Source of the DNA: Lobulomyces angularis
Taxonomy: Eukaryota > Chytridiomycota > Chytridiomycetes > Lobulomycetales > Lobulomycetaceae
Direction of reading: 5' to 3'
DNA length: 58,348 bases
Assembly: GCA_027604685.1 (NCBI GenBank)
Contig: JADHYX010000101.1
Coordinates: 2,246-60,593 of the forward strand
Numbering within the stretch: the first letter of the stretch is position 1; every line of letters begins with the position of its first letter. The notes under the pieces are model-generated. The model worked only from the letters and a program-made list of their open reading frames with translations. It did not search any database and was not told the DNA's origin. The position numbers and the translations under genes were made by a program. This document shows, one piece after another, positions 32,959 through 45,310 of the stretch.

Positions 32959-33948
32959 TTATTTAGTGGATAAACGTGTAATCAGCCAGTCCATGCCCTA
33001 AATGGGAAGTTAAAAAATAACCTATCAACAACAATATGTGAATTTACTTCGTGAAGTCCATCACCTTAGTTTTAAGTAAGTTAACAAAATTCAATATTTT
33101 TTAATTTAAATACCAGTTAAACCGCAGCAAGCTTGGATGTGCCACTGTCTATTTCTTATCGCATCTATAACAAAAATATTATTATTATTAACTGTGCAAC
33201 AAAAATACCAAGACCCAATTGCAGAGAAATCTGCGCAGGACCAAAGGATCCTTGTACATCCTGTTTGTTCGCAAATACCAACATGGAGGCATTGGTCAAA
33301 GCTTCATTCTCCAACCTAAACAATATGTTAATATTTTGGTATATATTAAGTAAACTTTGTTTTTATTGTGAAAGTATATAGTACATTATTTGCAATTCCT
33401 CCTTCACCAAATTCAAGCGGTCTTAAAAGCCTATTAACATATTAACCGACTAATACAAAATAAATACCCGGATCTGATCCATCAATTACTAGTATTATTG
33501 CTAATTTTTTAAAAAGTTAATAGGTTAGAATAGAATCAACTTTTTATCGGGTAAATAATAATCAAACTATGGAAGAATGAGTCAATTAAACAAGCAGTAT
33601 GCAATATAAGAATAAAAAATAATAGCCATATTTTTACCTTTTGTATTGATATAGTAAGTGCTAACGAAATAAAAAAATCGATGATTAAGAAATTTGAATT
33701 GTAACAAATAACCTCCAGCTCGCTCTTAAACTATCCTGGCCTCCCACATCCCAAACAAGTAAATTTATATTTTTGTAGGTTAATTCCTCTACGTTTGAAC
33801 CAATAGTGGGAGTAGTTTCAACTGCGGAACCTAACAATAACTTATAAAGAATAGTGGTTTTTCCAGCGTTATCAAGTCCCAATACGCATATTTTATATTG
33901 CTCATTCGAAAAAAATATGTTTATCAACTTGGTAAATAGAATTCCCAT
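32959..33948 (-). CDS. ARL5: ARL5 Arf-like small GTPase
   Basis: ARL5 recruits the GARP tethering complex at the trans-Golgi for endosome-to-Golgi traffic. The gene starts at ATG 33948 with MGILFTKL; Gly2 is the myristoylation site. The G motifs are GLDNAGKTT (G1), PTIGSNVEE (switch I), [12 protein letters not shown] (G3/switch II) and FANKQDVQG (G4). The family-specific [12 protein letters not shown] and the end [12 protein letters not shown] match ARL5. At least seven small exons are needed, joined by introns of about 45-80 bp. Each join restores the expected ARL5 sequence, for example [16 protein letters not shown] and GDGLHE|GMDW. An in-frame upstream leader exists but is not needed. ARL5 is absent from budding yeast. 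Confidence 0.9.
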
Positions 33949-34354
33949 AAGCCAAAAACGAAGAATAAAAAAAAATTGGAAAATTTTTATGAACCACAAA
34001 TATACACTATTTTCCACATTTAGAGTTGTATCAAAATCCTACTGGAATTAAAAAATTAACCTGCAACAGCGTAACTTGAACTATATTTTTATATTTATCC
34101 TTAATAATATTGAAACGACTCCATACACTTCAAAATAGGCTACTTTTTGATTGTAGTTTAAGACTATTATCACATCCATCATATATGATATTAGTAATTA
34201 AAGGTATCTTCTAGAACACTGTAATGGTAGTAATTTATAGTACAAATAAAAATATTTCCACTGTTGTAAAAGTCTTGTAGCAGTTAGCCAATCAGAGTTA
34301 TTGATGCTTCATAAAGCACTTACCGAATAAATCTCCAAATTTTTGAGACTTAAG
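33949..34354. other. Divergent intergenic region
   Basis: Holds the presumptive promoters of the leftward ARL5 gene and the rightward receptor gene. AT-rich; no clear element was identified. Confidence 0.4.
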
Positions 34355-37300
34355 ATGAAAATAGTTGACTTAAATGCAGCGTTTATACTCAACTTGCTAT
34401 TATCGGTGGTATTATCAAGTTCGATATTTCAACTGACGCTCGGTCAAAGCTGTGCATTAAAGTTTGAGATTTAAGTGATAGAAATTAATCTTAATTTTTA
34501 AAAAAAATTTAGGGGACTCAGTAGCAACATTGGGATAAGTTTAAGAGATGGCCTTGAAGTTGCTTTTTCACACTTTAATAGTGAAGAGGTGCTAATTTTT
34601 TTGCTTCAGCAAATAAAAGAACTTTTGTTTATCAAAGTTTTTTTATAACATATAGGCGTCTGACCTAGGATTCAATATATCACTCAAAACGCTAGACGAT
34701 GGTTATGAAATTAATAAAGGTAAATTTTTAAAATTTTTTGTTTCTTCTCTCAATGTACCACAGTTAACCATAATGATGATATTAAATAATTTTTTTTAGC
34801 TGAAAACAACTTGATTGAATTTATTGAAAATTACAAAGTGTTCGGATTAATTGGAACAATGGGAACACCGATAGTTGCTTCAGAGCTAAACTTTACCAGA
34901 CGTTATGAAAAAGTTAACAGATCATACATTCCAGGTAATTCTTGAAGTTACAATAAATAATGAAAATATAATTCTTGTTAGTTATTGGACATTTTTCTGG
35001 TGGAATGTCTTTACGGGCGAGGGAAGGTGAACCTTTTCCTTACCAAATAATAAACATTCGTGGATGTAAGCCTTTTTTTTGTGATAACTTTTTATCAACA
35101 ATATTTTTAGCTTATTTCGATGAAGCCAGCGCTATGATTTATTTTTTGTTGGAGCACCTGTCGGAAATTAGACGGGTCTCTGTTTTTTATCAAAGAGATG
35201 CATATGGTCAAACAGGACTGGATGGAATTACTAAATCATGTAACAAAAACGTTTTATACAAGAATTTTAGTCCCCTAAATATCTAATAATAGTGAAGGAA
35301 AAATCACTTACCGTACATTCTAGTGGACATTATGAAAGAAATACTGCCGACGTAACTGAAGGAATAAATCAAATCTTTAAAGGAAGGCCACAGGCAATTT
35401 GTATGTTTGGAACGTATCAGGCAGTTGCTCCTTTTGTTATTGCCGCCAAAAAAATTGATCCAAATATTGTCTTTATGGCTGTTACATTTACTTCACCAGC
35501 AGCCGTTTTGAAAGAAATGATAAAACTTGGAGGTAGTGAATCTTCGCGAAACTTTTATGTAACTCAAGGTCTTCCACTGTACACAACAAATTCAAGTGAA
35601 CTAATTCAAGAATTAAATCGTGATTATACTGCCTATAATAAAATTAACACAAATGTAACTGCCGTGGATGCTTTATTGCTAGAAGGCTATGTGACAGGAA
35701 GATTTGCAATCGAAATTTTTAGAGAAATGAAACTGAATGGAATTTCCCCTCAAGATTTTACTAACGAGAGTTTTTTAAAAACAGTTTACTCTACTTCTAT
35801 TTTTGACATAGGAGATTTAAGAATAGGTCCATTTGGCGATACTTCCTGTGACTTAATTGGTGCAGGTTGTCGTTGCAATCAGGGTGCAAGAAAGATTTGG
35901 ATTAGCGCAATTAACGAGACTACCGAAGAATATTACGAAGTGCCTTCTACAAACTTTCAGTTTGCAACATGTGGTGTGCGCTTTCAATTACCAAAAGAAA
36001 TTTTGTTTGCTATATCAGCCAACTTGGAAACAAGTCAGGGAATGGCATTTGTGAATGGCTTAAAAGTGGCTTTCAATGCAATGAATGAAAAAGGAGTTAT
36101 GAACGGAATAACTGTTTCGCTTTTAATTAATGATGATAAAGATAATGCTACTGTTGCTAACGACTTCGCAAAAACTCTAAAAGATAAAAAAGTCGTTGCA
36201 TTATTGTTGCCGATGTGGAATTCGAGTTTTTCAGAAGCTAGAAAAACGGTTCTTATTCATTATTTGCTTTTTTTGCGTTTAATTTTTTTTTTTATCTAAA
36301 AGCTGAGTGAAAATTTCATTCCTGTTGTTAATGACTTGCGTGCTTATACCAATTCACCCTCTGTTATACAGCTAATTCCTTCGTTTAATGACATTATTCA
36401 AGACTTGTACCTTTTTGCATTCAACCATCTACAACTACGTAAATTTTCCGCTGTGTTTTCGGGAGAATATCAAGAATTACAATCACAGTTAATTTCGCGC
36501 TTACTGGAAGGTTTTGATCAGTCAGTTTCTAGCATTTTTACAATGGATAATAGTGATCAAATTTTACCAAGTTTATCTGGTGCAATTTTTATTGTCGGAA
36601 ATTTGTCTTTTACGGTGTCAACAATAAACGTTTTGGAGAAAATATGTTCTGATTGTGTTTATCTAATTTCTGGTTTGATTAATGCAGCAGAGCTGAAAGG
36701 AAAAATAGCTGTTACTGCGGAACGAAAATCATTCAGCACTTCAAACCTTCCTAGTGTTATTAATAGCAGTTCACTAGTTGTAAAGGAGTTTTATGAAGAT
36801 TTAGAATCATTAATTAGTATCGAAATATCTCAGGTAAATAAAGGAAAATTTTGTACATTATTTAATATTGAAAAGGATGTTTTTATTGGATATATTACTG
36901 GACTCTTTGTTGTGGAAGTTATGCGAAGAAGCAAAAATATGTCAGATCCAGTTCAGTTTATTAATAGCATCTATTCCACCAGAGTTTTTCAATTTCATGA
37001 GGTAACTTTTACAGGATTTTTAGCAGACGAGAACTTTGATAAAGTTACTGGATTTCATAGTCTTTCATATGAAATGACCGGCATGGATAAGCTTGGATTC
37101 TGTAATTATGGCTTTGAAAAAAATGGAATTACTCAAGTTTCAGATTTGCAAAAACACCATTTTGTTGAAGTTTTAAAAAATCCAAATCAATGCACAAACT
37201 CTCTTAGAACTTTCCACAAAAAAAGTACAGCCGTTTCTGTGATAATGTTAACATTGTGTGTAGCAGGAATAGCTTTAACTTTACTCGGAGTTGCCTACGT

Positions 37301-38544
37301 ATACTGGAAACGAAACGAAAACATTATAAAAGCGTCAGAAGTAGTGATGGTTATCAGTGTTTTGTTAGGCATCATTATGATGTATTGTATTGTTATTGTC
37401 AAAGTTGGCTATCCAAAATTGGATAGCTGCATGGCCATTCAGTGGATGGACAATGTCAGTTTTGTCTTAGTTTTTGGAAGTATGGGAGCAAAGTCTTACA
37501 GAGTAGCAATTGTTTTAAGAGATACAAAAAAAATTGACATAAGAAATACGTTTGTTAAGAATAAGTTTTTCCTTTACATTACCGTTTATGGATTGTGCAC
37601 ATTAAGTAACTTTTTTTATTTGGTTTCACATTTTTTAATGCTGATATTTTAGTTTCTACGTATATTTTAGTTTGGGGGATAGTAAGTCCAAAGGTACTAG
37701 TTCTTGAAGATTTTAGAGACCAAAATGTGCATGAATGCTTTCAAAAAGGCTCTAGCATTTGGCAACTAGTTCCTGTCATTTTTCAATTACTGTTGTTGAT
37801 ACTGGGAATATTTCTTACAATACAGACTAGAGGTATAGCAATAATGTAAATGACCATAATATTAAAAATGTTAATTTCGCAGCGGCTTGGGCGCAGTTTT
37901 CAGAATACAAAATGAACGGTATAGCAATGTACAACTTCAGCTTGTCAATGTTGATCATTTATCTGGTATTAATAGATTAAAATTTATCGCATAGTTAAAA
38001 AAGTTCCTCATTTCCCATTTCAAAGGTAGAATACGCAGTTTACGATTTAGATCTGGCTTTAGCTGTAACTTCAGCAATCATTGTGTATAACGCCACTGTA
38101 AAGATTTTTCTGACTCTGGGAAACAAATTTCGTATTAGTGAAGAGGAACTTCAAAAAATTAAAATGAGTTTTGGAAAAACATCAAGTTTTGGTAAAGGTA
38201 CTTCTCATCAAAAAGATAAAAAATGCAGGGATGCCACCAGCTCATTTACTCCATCAGAAATCCAAAAATCAGAATTTCAGGAGTCGCAATTTTTGGACAT
38301 TTCACAAAAACAACTTCCTAAGGTAGAAGGAGGTTTACGAGATGGTAATGATAACGCACATCTTGCCAAGGAGTATTTAAAATCATCAGATGCAGTTCGA
38401 AAAAAGGAAGGAGATAAAAATCTGAAAGAAGGCATTTTTGGAATTCCACAGGATGAGCAGAAATGCAGATCCTATAGAGATATCTATTCACGAAGATCTT
38501 TTTGTGCTCCAACTCCGCAGGGAGAGTTAGGGGGCCAGCCGTGA
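34355..38544 (+). CDS. Class C (GABA-B-like) GPCR with two tandem periplasmic-binding-type ligand domains
   Basis: Starts at ATG 34355 with a signal-peptide-like segment (AAFILNLLLSVVLSSSIFQL). The first ligand-binding fold (about 34510-35800) shows ISLRDGLEVAFSHFN, NYKVFGLIGTMGTPIVASE, RVSVFYQRDAYGQTGLDGI, PQAICMFGTYQAVAPFVIAA and a YTTNSSELI region. A second fold of the same type starts at about 36000 (GMAFVNGLKVAFNAMNEKGV, VSLLINDDKDNATVAN) and runs to about 37150. The seven-helix domain (about 37210-38090) has SVIMLTLCVAGIALTLLG, ASEVVMVISVLLGIIMMY, MGAKSYRVAIVL, LCTLISTYILVWGIVSPKV, FQLLLLILGIFLTIQTR and the GABA-B-like EYKMNGIAMYNFSL. The cytoplasmic tail is polar. About nine exons; the join at 37608-37654 is required to keep the frame. 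The ligand is unknown. Confidence 0.83.
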
Positions 38545-38999
38545 TTGTGGAAAGTATTGCAAGCTTACATATATAAATAAATTTAAATTAAAATGAAAAT
38601 TTAAAAAAATTAGAAATTATTTAAAAACATAAAAAATAACAAATTTTTTAAAATAAAAAAAAATAATTCGAAAAAAAAAAAGTTTAAAAATAGTTAAAAT
38701 TTTGCAGGTCTGTTTTGAAAATTCAAGATGGTCCACATTAGAAAGAGCCATCCATTCTGCAGCAGCAACGTCCCTATAACGTAAACTTTACAATTTAAAC
38801 TATGCTTGAATCTGATACATTTTTAACACAGTTGCTTCAAACATCTTGAACAAGTTTGAAAGTCAAGTATTCATTACACCTAACCATCTACTATCCTAAA
38901 CCTGTTGCTTTTTTTCACAAAATCGCTTGAAATGCTGTTTGAAGGTTTGAAAGTCCTTGAAAGTAACGAAATTCAGCAACTTTAAAAACCAACAAGACG
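38545..38999. other. Intergenic region
   Basis: The receptor gene's 3' flank starts with A-rich sequence (38570-38700). More mixed sequence follows to 39000. No gene was recognised. Confidence 0.35.
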
Positions 39000-39345
39000 T
39001 GATTAATTTCCTCCTAGGTCAATTTACCCCAATTAGGAATATTTGCTAACTCCATTAAAGTGCTATCATTGGATAATGCTTTTTTTTGGTCTTCCAAAGT
39101 CGGATGCATTCCTTCTCGAACAATAAAACTTTCCAAGCATTTCTGATGTAGCAACTTTGCATTTACATCAACGATTTGATTTTCAATCTCATTAATCTCA
39201 GCGACAATTTTATGATACTCAGTTTTGATTTCAAGAAACTTGCGGTGCTCAGAAGGGAATATCTCACCCCCAATCTGATCTTAACATATTTGCCAGTTCC
39301 AGCTCTTCAGTATTAACAAATTTGTCGTAATACAAATAAGGCATT
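39000..39345 (-). pseudogene. Coiled-coil coding relic or unmodelled exon
   Basis: On the minus strand, a frame from about 39273 to 39018 reads GGEIFPSEHRKFLEIKTEYH, then a heptad-like helix (IVAEINEIENQIVDVNAKLL), and ends LMELANIPNWG at GTAAAT, a possible donor. A preceding fragment (EELELANMLRSD) is in another frame without a splice site between them. It reads like real coding sequence of a small coiled-coil protein, but neither a start nor a 3' exon could be built. It could be a decayed gene or one with an assembly indel. Confidence 0.35.
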
Positions 39346-39842
39346 CAAAAATTTATCTTAAATTTCCATGACACTAGATTAAATTTTACACCCTGTAATT
39401 GATGCAATCAAATTTTTATTTTTTATTCCTTTTTTTCATTTTCATTTTTATTTCTTTTTAGTAATTATTTTTTTTATCTGTAGTAAGTATAGTAGTTTAC
39501 ATTTCAATGCTTAAATTGAATTCTTCAGCTCTTTCTGAATATTCTCATAAAATTTTACAGAATAAAGGTTAACTCTTCATATTTTCACAATTTCTTTTTG
39601 CATTCCTAATATGATCATTTTTATAGATTATTCAGGTTAAACTGAAGAATTATGCGATTATCAATATTTTTTATCACTTAAAAGCGCTGTTAATCTTTGA
39701 AAATTTTTGCATTCGTTGTTCCTCAATTCAGAAAAAATTTTGTTAACTCATATTCATTAAATTCTGTCTTGTATTAATGATTTTTTTTACCCATTTTTTT
39801 ATACTTGGAAACTTTGTGCAACTTGAAAAAAAAAATTCAAAA
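39346..39842. other. Intergenic spacer upstream of Sm G
   Basis: T-rich and otherwise featureless. An ORF beginning near 39777 overlaps the true Sm G start and its first intron and is not a gene. Confidence 0.4.
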
Positions 39843-40259
39843 ATGTCAAAGGTATTAAATAAATTTGATCTTGATGCATCTTGCATAGATCTTGCAAACA
39901 TCTTTAGCACATCTTACTTAGATTTGGCGTTGATCTTTCAGAATTCCGTTTTTGTTTTTAATGTACTAATAGAATTTATATAGGCAGCGACTCCAGAGTT
40001 GAAAAAGTACATGGATAAGAAAATGTTCATTCAGTTGAATGGAAACAGGAAAGTTACCGGTGTACTTAGAGGATATGACCCGTTTATGAACATTGTATTA
40101 GACGAATCTCAAGAAATATTAGAAGATAACGAAAAGACTGAAATTGGAATGGTTGTCATTAGGTATATTTTAGCAATATAAACTGAGAACTATTAAATAT
40201 TATTATTATGTAGAGGAAATAGTATTACAATAATGGAGCTGCTGGAGAGGATATCCTGA
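39843..40259 (+). CDS. SNRPG: Small nuclear ribonucleoprotein G (Sm G)
   Basis: Core component of the heptameric Sm ring on U1, U2, U4 and U5 snRNAs. Three exons: 39843-39851 (only MSK, 9 nt), 39984-40162 and 40214-40259, giving 77 residues, the usual length. The sequence starts MSK-AATPELKKYMDKKMF, shows the Sm1 motif GYDPFMNIVLDE and, after the second intron, the Sm2 motif IRGNSITIMELLE. The 132-bp first intron is among the longest in this window. The start is set by the near-universal MSK-PELKKYMDKK pattern. Confidence 0.93.
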
Positions 40260-40588
40260 AGAATTTTAATTAAGATTTTGATAATACAGTTGTAATTAAA
40301 AAAAAAAATTAAAGATGTAAACAATAATTTCTTATTTAATATATTCGTTTTAAATTCTATTTGAATCTGATTTCTTAGAAATAAAACTGCAATGTTAACT
40401 TCATTTTTTGTTTGCAATAGACTGCTACTTTCTCACATCACACGAAACTTAGTTTAGAATACAGTTATTTATAATTTTTTATATTGATTTGTTTTAATTT
40501 AACTTAATTGCAAAATAGAAATGTTTAAAATTACATGTTTCACTCTTGAATTACAAAAAAAAAAAAATTTTTTCCAACTGAAGTTAGA
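40260..40588. other. Intergenic spacer
   Basis: AT-rich spacer with an A-run just upstream of the next start (40554-40567). No feature was seen. Confidence 0.4.
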
Positions 40589-43073
40589 ATGAGTTTTGCA
40601 ACACGACCAAAGAGAAATAGTCAAAGAGTCATTGAAAATTATTTTTTGCCATCTCAATTGATTGAACTGGAAGGAGATGAAAAGATTAATAAGAAGGCAA
40701 AATTAAATAAGAATAGTTCCAAAAGGAACTCCAAAAATAAAAAACTTTCAAAAAAAGAAAAATTAAAGAGTCAATATTTATCTGATTCCTCTCTTTCCAA
40801 CTTAGATCAATTAGATTCCGATCTGGATGACTCCTCTACGGATATCGAATCTGAAAATGACAGCGAACATAACAAAAAAAATAATAAAAGGCAATCTCGT
40901 CCTCAAATGGATCACGTACATGATCAATTACCTACAGATAGAGATGATATTGAAAATTTACATGAAACATTTTTCGTATATACTTTTATTGTTAAATTTT
41001 TAAAAGACTTTACGAAATTAAAATTACCCATGCACTTTTCTCAACAGGTTACCATATAATTAAATTTTAATATAAATATTAATTTATTATTATTGTAATT
41101 TTTCTTTATATTTAAATTTTTAAATTATTTATATTTCAGAACCTTGAAAATGGAGTAATGTCTAACTCAGATAATCCCATTCTAATTAACATCATTGTCC
41201 AATGCTTAAGAAATTTGAATATATATATTGGAAAGCAAAAAGCAACGTATGAATTTTTTTTTTTTGTAATTTTCAATTTTAAGAGTGAATTAAATTTTTA
41301 TTTTTTTGAAATTTCAAATTAAGAGTGAAACTATTTTTTTTATTATTTTTTATAAAAAAAGTAATTACTGAATTTTTATTTAATTACTAAAAAAATGTTG
41401 ATTTTTCTTTTTTTTGGTTAGTTCTGAAAATTGGCAATTATACTTATCAAAATGCATAGACACGAGAATTCGAATGAAGGATTTCATATTAGACAGAAAT
41501 CCTCTGTTAGCTACTAATGAAAATGAGCCTGTTAAAGAAAGCAATTCTCATTCTCAGGATTATTCAGATTTTAGTGATATGGAAAAAGATAGGGCATATG
41601 AAAAAGAAGAGGATGATAAATCTGTAACTGATACATTAAATAATGACGGACAAGAAAATTTTGCAAGTTCCACAAAAAATGATGCATATAAATCTGTTGA
41701 AAGGGTTAATTTTAACTTATTGAAGCCAGGGTTAAAAATTATTTTACTTAAAGAGTTATGTAACTGGCAGTTACAAAAATGCGATGTAATAAAATCTAGA
41801 TTAGATAAATATAGAAAAACGGATTTAACTATGCACAACGAATTCCTGGAATACGACAAAAATTACAACAAAATTTATTTTTATGGTGGTAAATTTGCAA
41901 AATTTTTATATAAAAGAAACAATAGTCTTTTTTATGAATTTTGTTTTATATAGAGCATCCAAGATTTTTTTTAGAGTCCAGCGAAAATCAAGAATGGAAA
42001 TGTATCATCAAATCAATTGAGGAGTTAGACTTGTTTATACAGAATTTATCCATCAAAACTGAGAGAAAATTAATAAACAAATTAAAACCATTGTCAACAC
42101 ACTTTAAGGAACTAGAAGAAAAGAAAAAGGAAGAAATTCGACAACAGGAAGAATTGCAACAGGAGTTGGCAAGAAAAGAAGAGAGGCGTTTAGAAAAGGA
42201 GCTTCTATTACAGCAGTTAGCATTAGAAGGGCCGAGAAGGAGTTCCCGGGCCAAAAGTGGTGTTAAAAATTATGCTGACCTCACAGGAGAAAATGAAAAT
42301 TCAAGTAGAAGAACAAGTGAAAGTAGAGACTTTGATAGTTTTACAAGTAAAGTTAGAGGAGCCCGAAGCAGGTAAAATCATAAGCATTGACAAATAAAAT
42401 AATATATGTGTATTTTTTAGCACCAGAATTAACATGAGAAGAACAGCGAATAATGAACAGTTTGCGGAAGATTCTGAGGAATCAGAAAATTCAAACTCTG
42501 TTAGTAACGACGAAAAAAGTGAAGAATTTTCTGATTTTGAAGAAAAAGTGGATCAAATTGAGATGGAGGAAGAATTGAATTTCGAGGAGGGTCTGGAAGA
42601 GGAATTTTCCGACGGTGACAATGGTTCCAATTTGGAGCATGTTCCTGCTGGTAAAAATTATCATACATGTATTATTGTTAACACAGTACCAATTTTTTTT
42701 ATGGTTTCAAGAAGATAAGTTTCAAAAAGTAGTTAAAAAACTTAATTCCTTTGTTAATAAAAATGAAAATATACTACCATACCCAAAGCCTACACTGGCT
42801 TTATCTACTTCAACAACAAACAAAGAGGATAGTATTGAAAACCGGAAATTCGACAATAAATGTATAAATGATAGTCACAACATAGATGCAACTAATGCAA
42901 GCTTAGAAAATCCAAAAAGAGATTTAGAATTTAAGAACTACAGTGGAGAAAAAGAGGTTTTTGTCAAGAACAACAATGAAATAAAAAGCTGGGAAAAGTA
43001 TAAAAGAAATGAAACTCCCCAGGAGATTGGACATGGTACAGAATATGCATCAAAAAAAATAAAATTAGTTTAA
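40589..43073 (+). CDS. DDT/WHIM chromatin-remodelling accessory protein (RSF1-like)
   Basis: DDT-WHIM proteins pair with ISWI ATPases to space nucleosomes. The basic N-terminus (about residues 1-115, Lys/Ser/Asp-rich) leads to a DDT domain: FFVYTFIVKFLKDFTKLKL, then after a 92-bp intron NPILINIIVQCLRNLNI and SENWQLYLSKCI. A WHIM1-like stretch follows (PGLKIILLKELCNWQLQKCD). The WHIM2-like EWKCIIKSIEELDLFIQNL matches the RSF1 pattern of substrate-facing aromatic and WKCI residues. A coiled coil (EELQQELARKEERRLEKEL) and an RRSSRAKSG basic motif come next, then an acidic Glu/Ser region and a polar tail. Introns at about 41048-41139, 41247-41421, 41890-41952, 42373-42420 and 42650-42710. No PHD finger is visible, unlike animal RSF1. 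CECR2- or BAZ-type relatives remain possible. Confidence 0.72.
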
Positions 43074-43387
43074 AACATACAATGATTTCAATTTTTACTT
43101 TTTACTTTCTGTTTTTTTTTTTTAATTAGTTTAATGGTTTTTTTTTTTTTTTAATATAAACCTTTAATTTTTTTTTTTGGAAGTCGCTTTTATTTAAAAT
43201 AGTTATATAAATTTTTTAATTTTTTAACAGTTTCTTTTCAATTACGTCATATTTCTTTTATTTTTTTTATTGTTAGAAAGCCTTAACCAATCAAGCTTAA
43301 TTTTTATTTCATTTATGGGAAAAAAAAACGAAAATAAAAAAAAAAGAAAAAAAAAAGGATAAACTAATTAAATAAATAAGAAAAAAA
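43074..43387. other. Intergenic spacer
   Basis: Dominated by T-runs (43108-43180) and then A-runs just before the next start. No gene was recognised. Confidence 0.4.
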
Positions 43388-44514
43388 ATGTCTAATTTAA
43401 CATCATCAGAAAGTGAAAAAATAACAAAAGAAAGTAGAATTTCTGTATCAACATCTCCCATAGAAATGGAAAATATTTCACCACTTGATGAAGCAGTTCC
43501 AGCGCTAATAATAAACGAAGAAACAACCACCATGCATTTCTTATGTAAGAGTAAGTTAGGTTGGATTGCTTGGAGAGAAAAAGAAGCAAGTTTGTTTAGG
43601 TGATTTTTTTTTTTTAAAATTAAATTATTAAAATGTTAGCAAGAATGTATTAATTTTTTATTTTATTTTTTTGTTTAGTTTATTTGAAAGAGCCTTTTCA
43701 GCAAGTAGATGTGAATTGAAATTTGGTGAAAGCATGGATGAATTTGGATTAGAAATCGAAATTCCAAATAATCAAAAAAAATAATACATGATCAATTAGA
43801 AATTAAAACTTTTTCTTCTTTCCTTTTTCTTATTTGTTAGGAAAAGTTTGAAAAGTTTTTTAAAGGAAAGGCCTTATTGACAGAGATAAGTAAGAAACAT
43901 TTAAAAAAAATAAAAAACTAAATATAGCTTATTATTTTAATTTTATTTTTATTTTTATTTTATTTTTTTGATAAAAAGATAAAATCCATGGACAAGATCC
44001 GTGCACTATCATAGCAGGAGATGTAAAAATAAAACTAAAATAAAAATAAAAAAGAGCACAGAAAAATATTAAACTTTTGTTTAGGTGAGATTGTCAAATT
44101 TAAAAAAAACTAGAGGTTCAGGGATGACAGTGGCAAATTCTAGCAGTAACACTTTTTATATATTATTTAAATTCAAGCTTTTTCTTTTTTTTTTAACTAT
44201 GACTATAGTACCATCATCGTTGACTGTAATCCAAACTAGAATCAGACTATTAAAAGGTAGATAAAAACACTTTTAACAAAATATTAAAATACTTTCCCAA
44301 TAAAATGTTAAAAAAGACTGCATGGATAGGAGAGATAAAGAATTTCAAGCTGTAAAAGATCAATGTATTGCGCAAGAAGATCAAATTTCACTTAAGTTTG
44401 AGCAGATTGAAAAGAAATTGGAAAAAAAAAATTTAATGGTTTTGGAAAATATAAATAAAGTAAAGAAGGAGTTGATTAATATTGTATTGAAAGAATTAAG
44501 TACTCTTGATGACT
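43388..44514 (+). CDS. Unrecognised gene next to the scaffold gap (model unresolved)
   Basis: Exon 1 (43388-43599) begins MSNLTSSESEKITKES and contains TTTMHFLCKSKLGWIAW. After a GTGATT...TTTAG intron the frame continues SLFERAFSASRCELKF to a TAA at about 43782. Downstream fragments look coding: EKFEKFFKGKALLTEI (43841), KIHGQDPCTIIAGD (43979), a short stretch at 44094, and a coiled coil at 44322-44514 (RRDKEFQAVKDQCIAQEDQI, ending LKELSTLDD and a stop). No GT donor follows the 43782 stop region, so either exon 2 is shorter or the gene ends there and a second one follows. The family is unknown. It ends six bases before the run of Ns. Confidence 0.4.
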
Positions 44515-44519
44515 AAAAA

Positions 44520-44529
44520 NNNNNNNNNN
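44520..44529. other. Assembly gap (10 N)
   Basis: Ten consecutive n bases inside an AT-rich stretch. Ten is a conventional placeholder, so the true gap length is unknown, and gene order across it rests on scaffolding only. Confidence 0.98.
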
Positions 44530-44710
44530 TTTTATTTTTTTAATTTTTTTTTATTAATATTATTTGCAAAATTTTAATTTTTTAATTATAAAAAAAAATT
44601 GAGAAAACTTTTTGAAAATTTGTTAGAAAAAAAAAAAAATTTTTTTAGATGATATTGAAAGGGAATTTTTATTCTAATCACAGGATGAAAAAGTAGGTTT
44701 CTATAAATAA

Positions 44711-45310
44711 CTAAATCGAGTCATTAGATTCGTTTCGAGCAACACCACTTAAGTCTAGATTTTCTTCCGACTCATTAATTCCGTATTTGTCTTTAAATTT
44801 TTTCTTCAAATTGTTTTCCCTAAACATGTATAACGGTATTAAAAAAATAAACATCACAACAAGTATGACAACAAATCTTATCCAATTTTCAACTTTGTTT
44901 ACTGTGATTGCGTTAATTGTGTTGATTAAAACTAAAATTAAATATCTAAAAAAATAAAGTAAAAAATTAATTATAAAGATAAATTGTATATTAGTTAAAT
45001 TACATTGAAATTTCGAATGCAATAAATAAATTTATTAGTTTTTGATTATTTTTTAAAAGTTGATAAATGAGAGAGACATGCAGAATGATAAGTAAACATT
45101 CAACAACAAGAGTCAAATAATCTCTTTCCTAGAAAAATTAAAGGATAATTAGCATAAGTATATATTTGTTTTCGTTAAGGGTAGGTTTCAAAAAAAAAAA
45201 AGTTCAAAAATCAAAATGTTAAATACCGCTGAGGTGGAAAGAACCAGAGAAGTTATCTGAACAGCTAAGAGACATAAAGTAGATATCAATGATATGTTTT
45301 TTAAATTCAT
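44711..45310 (-). CDS. Small polytopic membrane protein, tandem copy A
   Basis: Three exons (45310-45227, 45128-45004, 44945-44711) give 147 residues. It starts MNLKNISLISTLCLLAVQIT. Four hydrophobic segments are visible: SLISTLCLLAVQITSLVL, LTLVVECLLIILHVSLIY, INLFIAFEISIYLILVLI and IRFVVILVVMFIFLIPLYM. The tail is basic then acidic (LKKKFKDKYG, ESEENLDLSG). No family is recognised. The neighbouring copy B shares the start pattern (M-K-I-QITSL), the WI(R/Q) before the last helix, and intron positions close to those here. Confidence 0.55.

Noticed and set aside
33133..33381. Plus-strand cysteine-containing ORF ([15 protein letters not shown])
   Set aside because: It is antisense to the ARL5 exon encoding FANKQDVQG; the CxxC look is a coincidence.
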